From contig JAKSDM010000490.1 of NCBI GenBank assembly GCA_022360135.1, forward strand, positions 1 through 5,804: a stretch of DNA of 5,804 nt, given 5' to 3'. Position 1 is the stretch's first letter; each line of letters starts with the position of its first letter. The position numbers were made by a program, and so were the translations under genes. Shown here one piece after another: positions 1 to 4,854 of this stretch. This DNA is from Pseudanabaenales cyanobacterium. GTDB taxonomy: Bacteria > Cyanobacteriota > Cyanobacteriia > Phormidesmidales > Phormidesmidaceae. Under the pieces are notes generated by a model that saw only the letters and a list, made by a program, of their open reading frames with translations, had not been told where the DNA came from and did not search any database.

Positions 1-64
1 CCTGGTAGACAACAGAGTTCGTCCCGTTGTGAATTTGGTCTTGAACCTGATAGCCAGGAATCAT
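1..64 (-). CDS. Ser/Thr protein kinase, N-terminus only (runs off left edge)
   Basis: Only the first 21 codons are inside the window. They read MIPGYQVQDQIHNGTNSVVY and then Gln. This matches the opening of cyanobacterial Ser/Thr kinases, often very large multi-domain ones that go on to an AAA-type ATPase, GAF and histidine kinase. These typically begin with an I-P-G-Y segment, a short strand, then a glycine-loop region of the form N-G-(T/S)-x-x-x-V-Y. Here N13-G14-T15 and V18-V19-Y20 correspond to that loop. The ATG lies 3 bases after the stop of the histidine-kinase fragment at 68-181, so translation was probably coupled to that gene before it was truncated. No strong Shine-Dalgarno sequence precedes the ATG. 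Membership of a kinase family is well supported by the motif. The multi-domain architecture is inference, because the rest is outside the window. Confidence 0.7.
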   Translation of the reverse strand, partial: MIPGYQVQDQIHNGTNSVVYQ

Positions 65-67
65 GTT

Positions 68-181
68 TTAGGCTTGAGTAATGGGCAACGTAAACCAAAA
101 TTCTGCGCCTTCCCCCGGCTGACTGTTGACCCCCATCTGGCCGCCGTGGGCCTCGATGAAGCGACGACAGGTGTAAAGTCC
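68..181 (-). pseudogene. Sensor histidine kinase, truncated C-terminal remnant
   Basis: Read on the minus strand this encodes about 37 residues beginning GLYTCRRFIEAHGGQMGV, continuing through a S-Q-P-G-E-G-A-E-F-W-F-T-L-P segment and ending at a TAA stop. This is the end of a histidine-kinase ATP-binding (HATPase_c) domain: the second half of the G2 box, the helix with E-x-H-G-G, and the closing G-x-G-x-x-F-x-F-x-L-P strand. Upstream of Gly-Leu-Tyr the expected G-T-G-L part is missing and the frame reads S-R-R-V-V. It then meets a TAA at 224-226 with no ATG or GTG start, so about nine tenths of the gene is gone. The fragment ends 3 bases before the Ser/Thr kinase start at 64, suggesting an original kinase-kinase operon. 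It cannot be functional as a kinase. Confidence 0.8.
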
Positions 182-252
182 GACAACTCTCCTTGAGCAT
201 GGGTTGTTTGATATTTCATCATCTTATGTAGAATTCACTGTCCCGGTTAAAT

Positions 253-388
253 AATCGCTTATTTGTATGGAGCGCCACTACGCCCAATGGAATAGAACTG
301 CATTACCCGGTTAGATGTTTGCTATTCCTGGTTGGGTAGTCGATATACCCGATCGGGTAATTGGCAGATGGCTACAGTGAATCTAAAG
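253..388. repeat. Dispersed repeat, copy A (136 bp)
   Basis: This segment aligns along its whole length with 4265-4402, in the same orientation. Hand alignment gives about 115 matches in 138 columns with one 2-base gap (roughly 83%). Similarity starts at AATCGCT and stops sharply after CTAAAG, and the flanks are unrelated. The best conserved block is GGTTGGGTAGTCGATATA (330-347 here). In this copy GGGTA (334-338) can pair with TACCC (346-350). There is also a perfect 14-bp palindrome TACCCGATCGGGTA (346-359), and ATTACCCG (302-309) is inverted at 354-361. No open frame is shared by the two copies. It could be a small non-autonomous mobile repeat or a conserved structured or regulatory element. 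Confidence 0.8.
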
Positions 389-426
389 CAATTCTCACTT
401 GGGTTGAACACATCTCGTGAAGGCGG

Positions 427-454
427 GGTATGGGGTGTAGGGTGTAGGGTGTGG
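427..454. repeat. Heptanucleotide tandem repeat (STRR-like)
   Basis: Four contiguous 7-base units read GGTATGG, GGTGTAG, GGTGTAG, GGTGTGG, followed by a degenerate GG-ATTT-AGGGGG tail. Short tandemly repeated heptamers of this G/T-rich type are common in intergenic DNA of filamentous cyanobacteria. No coding role is evident. Confidence 0.75.
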
Positions 455-510
455 GGATTTAGGGGGCTGAAATGACTCCGGCTCTGCCTTGTGTGTACAC
501 GGTAGGTCAT

Positions 511-541
511 GGGAGAAGGGAAAACTTTCCTTCCCTCTCCC
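511..541. other. Imperfect GC-rich inverted repeat downstream of the kinase-SBP gene
   Basis: GGGAGAAGGGAA (511-522) can pair with TTCCCTCTCCC (531-541) with one bulged A and an 8-base loop. It lies about 85 bases past the stop of the kinase-SBP gene and could stop or protect that transcript. No T-tract follows on the minus strand, so it is not a standard intrinsic terminator. Confidence 0.35.
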
Positions 542-606
542 AGATTTGGAAGCGGGTCTAAGGGTGAGAGTTTAAACCCCCTATACTGATTCCTAGACGG
601 CCCCTA

Positions 607-636
607 ATTGCAGAATAGCGATAATTATTCTGCAAT
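607..636 (-). terminator. Hairpin overlapping the stop codon of the kinase-SBP gene
   Basis: Perfect 11-bp arms, ATTGCAGAATA (607-617) and TATTCTGCAAT (626-636), enclose an 8-base loop. The right arm covers the last codons of the 806-residue protein and most of its TAA stop (625-627). Such a stem could help end transcription or protect the 3' end of the message. The expected U-tract is missing: the minus-strand transcript continues TAGGGGCC. A factor-dependent or mRNA-stabilising role is therefore as likely as intrinsic termination. Confidence 0.45.
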
Positions 637-3045
637 AGCAGCAGGGGGAAGAATAGGCTCAAATTCGTAGCCAAAAGAATTGCGATCGCTGGGTGTAATC
701 GTGACTAACTCGATTTCTTTAAGGCGATCGCCAGAAGGGACAAAATTGATCGGGCTATTAGCGCCAGGGGTGGAAAAGTTAGGATTTGAGAGCGCCTGTT
801 GCACACCAATACGAGTTGGCCTACGATCAATGGCGGCAATTAAAGCGCTAGCTGCATCATAAGCCATGGCTGTTCTCCAGTTGACCTCTCCTCCCCAGAG
901 CTGTTTAGAAACTTGGACAAACTCAGAATCGGGATTGCTTTTTATATGCCAGGGAATCGCTAACACCATGCCTTCGGCTAATTCCCCCACTATCTGCAGA
1001 GTCTTAGGGGTATAGACATCATCTCCCCCCAACAAACTGAGTCGTTGACGATTAACCTGCACCACTTGCAAAGCTCGATCGAGGACGCCAGTATTGGCGG
1101 CTAACATGAGTACTTCCGTCCCGCCCTGCATGGCTTGGTTAAAGCTATCGGCGGCGTTAAAATTGGTGTCGGACAAATCAAATTCATTCACGATCTGTCC
1201 GCCTCCCAGAGAAACAGCCGCGGAAAACTCCGATTTGAGCGATACGCTATAGTTACTTTGAGAGTTATAGAAAATCGCTACTTTTTTCTGCTTCAGCCCT
1301 TCGAGCATATGCGCTGCTAAGGCTCTGGCGGCAATGTAATCACTCGGAACGGTCCGAAATAAATAAGGACTGAGATTAGAGATTTTGACCGAGGTGCTAA
1401 TCGGTGAAATGGCCACTAGGTGACCAGCTTGATAGATGTTTGCCGTGGCTAAAGTCACATCACTGGCGTAATGACCCACCACCCCTAAAATGTCTGGATT
1501 TTGGCTCAGGATTGTCGCCACTTGTTTGGCGATCTCTGGGTCATTGTCATCATTGACAATTTGAATCTTTAGGGGAATACCATCAATGCCGTCTGCTTGA
1601 TTGACTAGATTTTGAATATGAGCTACACCGCGCAAAATTTCTTGCGCCGCATTGACATCTGAGCCAATGGGAACGGAGACAGCTATAGCGTAAGATTTTT
1701 GCTCGCCAATCCGAGCATTATTTAGATAAATCAAGGCTTCTGGATCGTTGCCGTGCGCATTAAGCGATTCTGAGAATAAAGAACCCGCCTTGTGGTACAG
1801 ATTGTTGGCGAATGCAGCAGCGGCTGACTCTTTTTCGGGGGTAGTTGTTTGAGAGATTAACACTTTTTCTCCCAAACTAAATCGCTGAGACAGTTGGGAC
1901 TCTCTCTGAGCAGAATTGTGGGAGTCGGCAACCGGCGGGGAAAAAAGAGCAAACTCTTGATCTTTCCACCCGCCATAATTTCCTATTAACACCACCGCAG
2001 CAGCCAAAGGCGCCAAAAACAGGGCTTTAGAGGCTATACCCGGAAAAATCCCTTTTTTCCGGGTGATAGGTTGCCGATTCTCTGACTGACCAACGGGTAC
2101 AGCAGTCTCAGTTGTTTGACGGATAGGCGGTAAGCTTGAGTTCTCCTGAAGCGCATTGTTAACTTCTGTGGCGCTGATAAAGCGATCCCTCGGGTTGGGA
2201 GAGAGCATTGTCGTCAGTATCCATTCTAACTTGGGACTGAGCATGATCTCCCCCTGCCAATTCCACCGATGAGTCTTGGGGTCAATGAATTGCTGGGGTT
2301 CTTTACCCGTCAACAGCACTATGGCGGTTCCCGCTAGGGCATATAAATCGCTTTGGGCAAAGGTGGTCCCTTGTTCCATCTGCTCTGGCGGCGTATACCC
2401 TGGCTGGCCAATGACTGAGCTGCATCGGGATTGAACTGAGTTGCATCCGGATTGTGTTGCCGTGGTGGAAGTTGCCTCAATAAATTGGGAGTAAAGCTTG
2501 TTTTCCACCTCCTTAATAAGGCCAAAATCGGTCAGCATTGTTAGATTATCGGCGCTGCGTAAGATCAGGCTATCGGGGGAAATGTCACAGTGAATCAGCT
2601 CCATGGAGTGGATATATTCCAAAACCGGAAGCAGTTGACAGAGTAAGTGGTTTACTTCCGCTTCACGGAAGCGGCTGCCTGCTTGAACCCGATTTTTACA
2701 AAGTGTGCGATAAGTTTCACCTTCAACGTAGTCCTCTACTAACAACAAACGGCCTTTATCTTCATGCTTATAGCGAAATAATTCGCGAAATTTAGGGATT
2801 TGTGGATGCTGCAACCGATAGAGAATGCCAGCTTCTTGTTCAAACAACGCTTGTACTTTTTCTAACGCAAATGGATCTTGAATCTGGGGGACAAATTCTT
2901 TGAGTACGTAATGTTTATTAAAACGATTGATGTCTTCTGCTAAGTAGATGTGGCTAAAGCCCCTGTTTCCTAAGTGGTGTAAAACTCGATAGCGAGAGAT
3001 TAAAGTATCGCCTGAATTTAGCAGAGTATTCATAAGAGTATCCAT
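625..3045 (-). CDS. Bifunctional Ser/Thr protein kinase / ABC-type substrate-binding protein (membrane receptor kinase)
   Basis: The 806-residue protein has three parts. Residues ~19-300 are a Ser/Thr kinase domain: glycine loop G26-N-R-G29-F-S, Lys49 in YVLKEF, helix-C Glu71, catalytic loop IHCDISPDSLIL (Asp154), DFG at 173-175, P-P-E at 219-221, then SDLYALAG and RDR. A basic RKK (329-331) precedes a membrane span at about 338-357, placing the kinase in the cytoplasm and the rest in the periplasm. After a linker with a single TPR-like helix pair (~405-446), residues ~452-800 form a branched-chain-amino-acid-type periplasmic binding fold (Peripla_BP_6 type), with GVVGHYASDV and ISPISTS as ligand-pocket segments. 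The fusion is known in cyanobacteria. The presumed role is to sense an extracellular ligand, perhaps an amino acid or related small molecule, and signal by phosphorylation; ligand and targets cannot be read here. Oddities are Arg28 and Ser31 in the glycine loop, Ser159 replacing the metal-binding Asn, Cys153 replacing the usual Arg, and a Ser-rich activation segment. The start is uncertain: Met5 (codon at 3031-3033) is an alternative, and neither has a strong ribosome binding site. Confidence 0.95.
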   Translation of the reverse strand: MDTLMNTLLNSGDTLISRYRVLHHLGNRGFSHIYLAEDINRFNKHYVLKEFVPQIQDPFALEKVQALFEQEAGILYRLQHPQIPKFRELFRYKHEDKGRLLLVEDYVEGETYRTLCKNRVQAGSRFREAEVNHLLCQLLPVLEYIHSMELIHCDISPDSLILRSADNLTMLTDFGLIKEVENKLYSQFIEATSTTATQSGCNSVQSRCSSVIGQPGYTPPEQMEQGTTFAQSDLYALAGTAIVLLTGKEPQQFIDPKTHRWNWQGEIMLSPKLEWILTTMLSPNPRDRFISATEVNNALQENSSLPPIRQTTETAVPVGQSENRQPITRKKGIFPGIASKALFLAPLAAAVVLIGNYGGWKDQEFALFSPPVADSHNSAQRESQLSQRFSLGEKVLISQTTTPEKESAAAAFANNLYHKAGSLFSESLNAHGNDPEALIYLNNARIGEQKSYAIAVSVPIGSDVNAAQEILRGVAHIQNLVNQADGIDGIPLKIQIVNDDNDPEIAKQVATILSQNPDILGVVGHYASDVTLATANIYQAGHLVAISPISTSVKISNLSPYLFRTVPSDYIAARALAAHMLEGLKQKKVAIFYNSQSNYSVSLKSEFSAAVSLGGGQIVNEFDLSDTNFNAADSFNQAMQGGTEVLMLAANTGVLDRALQVVQVNRQRLSLLGGDDVYTPKTLQIVGELAEGMVLAIPWHIKSNPDSEFVQVSKQLWGGEVNWRTAMAYDAASALIAAIDRRPTRIGVQQALSNPNFSTPGANSPINFVPSGDRLKEIELVTITPSDRNSFGYEFEPILPPAAIAE
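2414..2455. repeat. Two-unit 21-bp tandem duplication inside the kinase domain
   Basis: Positions 2414-2434 and 2435-2455 match at 18 of 21 bases and keep the reading frame. They encode consecutive heptapeptides TQSGCNS and VQSRCSS (residues 197-210), in the activation segment between DFG and the P-P-E motif. The result is a Ser/Gln/Cys-rich extension of that segment. Confidence 0.8.
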
Positions 3046-3156
3046 AGCGGGCGCAAATTTCCAGAAGATCTCGTTACTGGGTTGATACTCCTATTCTTGT
3101 CCAAAGCAAAAAAATCACAGGGCTGTTTACTGCTCTCCCTTAGAGTTTTTTTCTCT

Positions 3157-3196
3157 GGACAAAAAACTTTGTATGCATGCAAAATTTTTGGAGTCC
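3157..3196. other. Imperfect inverted repeat in the leader region of the kinase-SBP gene
   Basis: GGAC (3157-3160) pairs with GTCC (3193-3196), AAAAA (3161-3165) with TTTTT (3185-3189), and TTTG (3168-3171) with CAAA (3180-3183), around the loop TATGCATG. It lies 110-150 bases upstream of the kinase-SBP start, so it could be a transcript-leader structure or a protein-binding site. Most of the pairing is A/T, so the stability is modest. Confidence 0.3.
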
Positions 3197-3440
3197 ACCT
3201 CGAAAAATTGATTCAGTTCTCGGCGTTGGTAAATGGCGAGATGAATCTAAAGCGCCCTGATTCCAGGAACCTTAATCGGTATTACCTTCCATCGAATGGA
3301 CAAAACTGAGTGTATCTTTTGATATATCACAACCCAGTTCTCTGAATCAATGGGAGCCCAGAAAACAAATGTTCTTCAGATGAAGCTTAATGAACTCAGT
3401 TAACGCAGTGTATCTAGTAAATGCACAAAAAACTAGCTGA

Positions 3441-3454
3441 GTAAAATATTTTAC
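3441..3454. promoter_or_regulatory. Perfect 14-bp palindrome, possible operator
   Basis: GTAAAATATTTTAC is a perfect dyad, flanked by A-rich sequence. A dyad like this can bind a dimeric transcription factor, but I do not recognise it as a known operator. It is ~400 bases from the kinase-SBP start and ~170 bases past the end of the 193-residue gene, so which gene it would control is unclear. Confidence 0.3.
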
Positions 3455-3602
3455 CAAAAAAATACCAAAAATCAGGATTTTTTCATCAGACTCGATAAAA
3501 CATTTTCTGGGAAAAGATCCACTCTATCTAGAGCAAGTGGGCTTGCAGCTAAGAAGGCGCAACGTTTAATACCAGCATCTACGCCAAACGAATGAGATGG
3601 AA

Positions 3603-3622
3603 ATCAGTTGGCAACCACTGAT
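3603..3622 (-). terminator. Weak hairpin at the end of the 193-residue gene
   Basis: ATCAGT (3603-3608) pairs with ACTGAT (3617-3622), and the stem can extend by GG/CC past a bulged T. It touches the first base of the stop triplet at 3622-3624. Only three T residues follow on the minus strand, so this is at best a weak terminator. Confidence 0.3.
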
Positions 3623-4203
3623 CAAACCCAGCAGACTCGGCAAGAAATTCTGCCGCTACTACTTATCAAGATCTCATTCTGTTTAGGCTCCTGACTTCCT
3701 GAGCCATGAGACCGTAATCCGCTAACGAAAAGAGACATTGACTGATTGAGCTGACTAATCCAAAACTGCTGTTGGCGCATTTTCTGCTTGATGTAGTGCT
3801 TGATTGTAAGTGAGCATGTGGTGGAATGATTTGTTTGAAGCAACTCAATCTCTCTAAGTGTAAGAGAATTTTCGGCGTATAGCTGTTTGAGATCGTACTG
3901 TAACTGAGCGATCACATCGGTTGTGGATGAGCACATAGGATGATGATCCGCTTGAAGCGACTCAATTTCTCTAAGCGAGTGGGCAATTCTAGCATGTAGT
4001 TGCTTGAGGTCGCGCTGTAACTGTAACAGCTTGAGATCGTACTGTAACTGAGCGACCTCATTGGTTTCTTGGCTTGGCGGATTGGATAACTCTGCACCCT
4101 GAACAGTGTTCATCTGTTGATGCTTGGCAAGAAGATCGGTCTTTGTCATCGCTTTGCTCCGATTGAACACAATCTTAGGCTGGGGAATAGTCTGGGCAGT
4201 CAT
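3622..4203 (-). CDS. Hypothetical coiled-coil protein with internal repeats
   Basis: I do not recognise this 193-residue protein. The start is well placed: AAAGGA (4211-4216) lies 8 bases before the ATG. Residues 1-45 are polar, with a segment PKIVFNRSKAMTKTDLLAK. Residues ~50-137 are Leu/Gln-rich with heptad-like spacing and should form a coiled coil. Two copies of a unit with a 39-residue period are visible: QLQRDLKQLHARIAHSLREI (61-80) extending to ~97, and QLQYDLKQLYAENSLTLREI (100-119) extending to ~136. A partial third copy, AQLQYDLK, is at 51-58. Residues 139-160 carry a basic/aromatic stretch (KQKMRQQQFWISQLNQ), and the tail is Ser/Gly-rich with two Cys near the end. No signal peptide or membrane span is seen. 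It stands alone, with repeat copy B about 60 bases upstream. A structural or protein-binding role would fit a coiled coil, but nothing shows it directly. Confidence 0.6.
   Translation of the reverse strand: MTAQTIPQPKIVFNRSKAMTKTDLLAKHQQMNTVQGAELSNPPSQETNEVAQLQYDLKLLQLQRDLKQLHARIAHSLREIESLQADHHPMCSSTTDVIAQLQYDLKQLYAENSLTLREIELLQTNHSTTCSLTIKHYIKQKMRQQQFWISQLNQSMSLFVSGLRSHGSGSQEPKQNEILISSSGRISCRVCWV
3796..4023. repeat. Diverged 117-bp tandem duplication inside the coiled-coil gene
   Basis: Segments 3796-3906 and 3913-4023 are similar in both DNA (about three quarters identical by eye) and protein, in the same frame, with a 117-bp period. The best-kept core encodes SLREIESLQ / TLREIELLQ and the QLQ-x-DLKQL start of each unit. 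A further short match, GAGATCGTACTGTAACTGAG, occurs at about 3888-3907 and 4033-4052, marking a partial third unit. Confidence 0.7.
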
Positions 4204-4210
4204 GTTTTTT

Positions 4211-4216
4211 TCCTTT
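4211..4216 (-). promoter_or_regulatory. Ribosome binding site of the coiled-coil gene
   Basis: AAAGGA on the minus strand, 8 bases (AAAAAAAC) from the ATG at 4201-4203. This is the main reason to accept the 193-residue frame as a real gene and to choose this start over Met19. Confidence 0.7.
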
Positions 4217-4264
4217 GAGTTACCTTGCCAGGTGGTTTTAAGTGTTTGCTCTTGACACTCTTAG

Positions 4265-4402
4265 AATCGCTAATTTGTATGGGGAACCACTACGCCCAAC
4301 GGAGTAGAATTGAACTATCCGGTTAGGTGTTTGCTATGCCCGGTTGGGTAGTCGATATAACCCCGATCGCATAATTGAAAAATTGCTGCAGTGAACCTAA
4401 AG
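4265..4402. repeat. Dispersed repeat, copy B (138 bp)
   Basis: This is the second copy of the repeat at 253-388, in the same orientation and about 83% identical by hand alignment. The invariant core GGTTGGGTAGTCGATATA lies at 4342-4359. The stem GGGT (4346-4349) with ACCC (4360-4363) is kept, but the 14-bp palindrome of copy A is broken. It ends about 60 bases upstream of the coiled-coil gene start, so it may contribute to that gene's promoter or leader region. Confidence 0.8.
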
Positions 4403-4843
4403 ACACTGCAAGGCGGTGGACGCGATCGCCCGTACCAACTCTGCTGCCGAGATGCGTATCGCCCAATTGGACTGCTTGAAGGCAAAAGAAAGCCGCCCAG
4501 CTCGTAAACAGAGAATCTAAGGCTGTTACCCCCTTAGACTGACTCGATCCTAACCGCCCTGTTATTGGCGTAGAAGTCGGTCCTGGCGACCTGCTGATGG
4601 CGCCGCGCGGGACCCACTACTGGTTAGCCGATCTCACCCTGCTGCGGCAAGACTATCGGGCAGAGTCAAAACCCGTTCCTGTTTGGCAGGAAGACTCCCT
4701 CACAGCAGCGACGCCCTATATTCATCATTGTTTTCCAGCCGTCCGGGAAATCATACTGATGATGCCGAAGGGTTCACCAAAATCGAAGATTTCGGCAACG
4801 TTTAACCCCGTTTGGCAAAGCCAGGACTCTCGGGGACAAGTAG
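4403..4843. other. Gene-poor region between repeat copy B and the membrane protein gene
   Basis: There is no intact gene here. On the plus strand an open frame without a start reads A-I-A-R-T-N-S-A-A-E-M-R-I-A-Q and ends at a TAA near 4519. It looks protein-like but is too short to identify. A second open frame (4543-4854) is listed separately. A HIP1 octamer sits at 4422-4429. The mix of short protein-like frames with no starts suggests decayed coding DNA. Confidence 0.45.
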
Positions 4844-4854
4844 CTACAGGCTAA
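4543..4854 (+). pseudogene. Possible decayed gene fragment, plus strand
   Basis: This frame is open for 103 codons after an in-frame TGA at 4540-4542. Its first part, RPVIGVEVGPGDLLMAPRGT followed by H-Y-W, looks like real protein. The P-G-D-L-L-x-A-P-R-G-T-H-Y pattern resembles the metal-site hairpin of cupins, but the match is short and I would not name a family. The only ATG (4597) falls inside this motif and has no ribosome binding site, so an intact gene is unlikely. The tail beyond about codon 50 shows no recognisable features and overlaps the end of the opposing 257-residue gene by 11 bases. It could equally be a chance frame. Confidence 0.25.
4806..4835 (-). terminator. Nested hairpin downstream of the Rieske-partner gene
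   Basis: The outer arms CCCCG (4806-4810) and CGGGG (4831-4835) enclose an inner hairpin TGGC-AAA-GCCA (4813-4823). It begins 8 bases past the TAG stop of the 257-residue gene. On the minus strand it is followed by TTAAACGTT, which is not a full U-tract, so termination strength is uncertain. Confidence 0.35.

Larger units (their letters stand above)
182..606. other. Intergenic region between kinase-SBP gene and kinase remnant
   Basis: No convincing gene is present in these 425 bases. A 62-codon open frame on the minus strand (322-510) crosses the heptamer repeat and repeat copy A and has low-complexity H/P/T-rich content, so I treat it as chance. The region holds dispersed repeat copy A (253-388), a heptamer tandem repeat (427-454) and an imperfect GC-rich hairpin (511-541). 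Any promoter for the left-edge Ser/Thr kinase would now have to lie here, but I see no clear -35/-10 pair on the minus strand. Confidence 0.6.
3046..3602. other. AT-rich intergenic region with palindromes
   Basis: No gene is supported in these 557 bases. A 75-codon plus-strand open frame (3082-3309) lacks a ribosome binding site and resembles no family I know. The part near 3046 must carry the promoter and leader of the kinase-SBP gene, but I find no clear -35/-10 pair. It contains a perfect 14-bp palindrome (3441-3454), an imperfect hairpin (3157-3196), a direct repeat TACCAAAAA (3452-3460 and 3463-3471), and an A/T-only stem AAAAAT-CAGG-ATTTTT (3467-3482). That stem is followed by T-rich sequence on either strand and could weakly end transcription from the 193-residue gene. 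Confidence 0.5.

Noticed and set aside
322..510. 62-codon minus-strand open frame
   Set aside because: It crosses the heptamer repeat and repeat copy A, has H/P/T-rich low-complexity content, and has no ribosome binding site. Its counterpart in copy B is not an open frame.
3082..3309. 75-codon plus-strand open frame in the intergenic region
   Set aside because: It has no ribosome binding site and no recognisable motif, and it lies over the imperfect hairpin and presumed leader of the opposite-strand kinase gene.
3666..4097. Other-frame open frames within the coiled-coil gene
   Set aside because: Alternative-frame minus-strand readings (3666-3848 and 3912-4097) are explained as shadows of the 193-residue gene, which alone has a ribosome binding site.
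4253..4280. TTGACA on the plus strand just before repeat copy B, as a possible promoter
   Set aside because: The best hexamer at 17-base spacing is TTGTAT, a poor -10, and no convincing plus-strand gene follows. Copy A lacks the TTGACA.
253..4402. The two repeats as template and variable repeats of a diversity-generating retroelement
   Set aside because: Differences are spread over all base types with no bias to adenine positions, no reverse transcriptase is present, and neither copy sits at the end of a coding region.
4582..4620. Assignment of the A-P-R-G-T-H-Y motif to acireductone dioxygenase or a NiFe-hydrogenase large subunit
   Set aside because: Only about ten residues match, the His position does not fit the dioxygenase pattern, and the following sequence does not continue either family.
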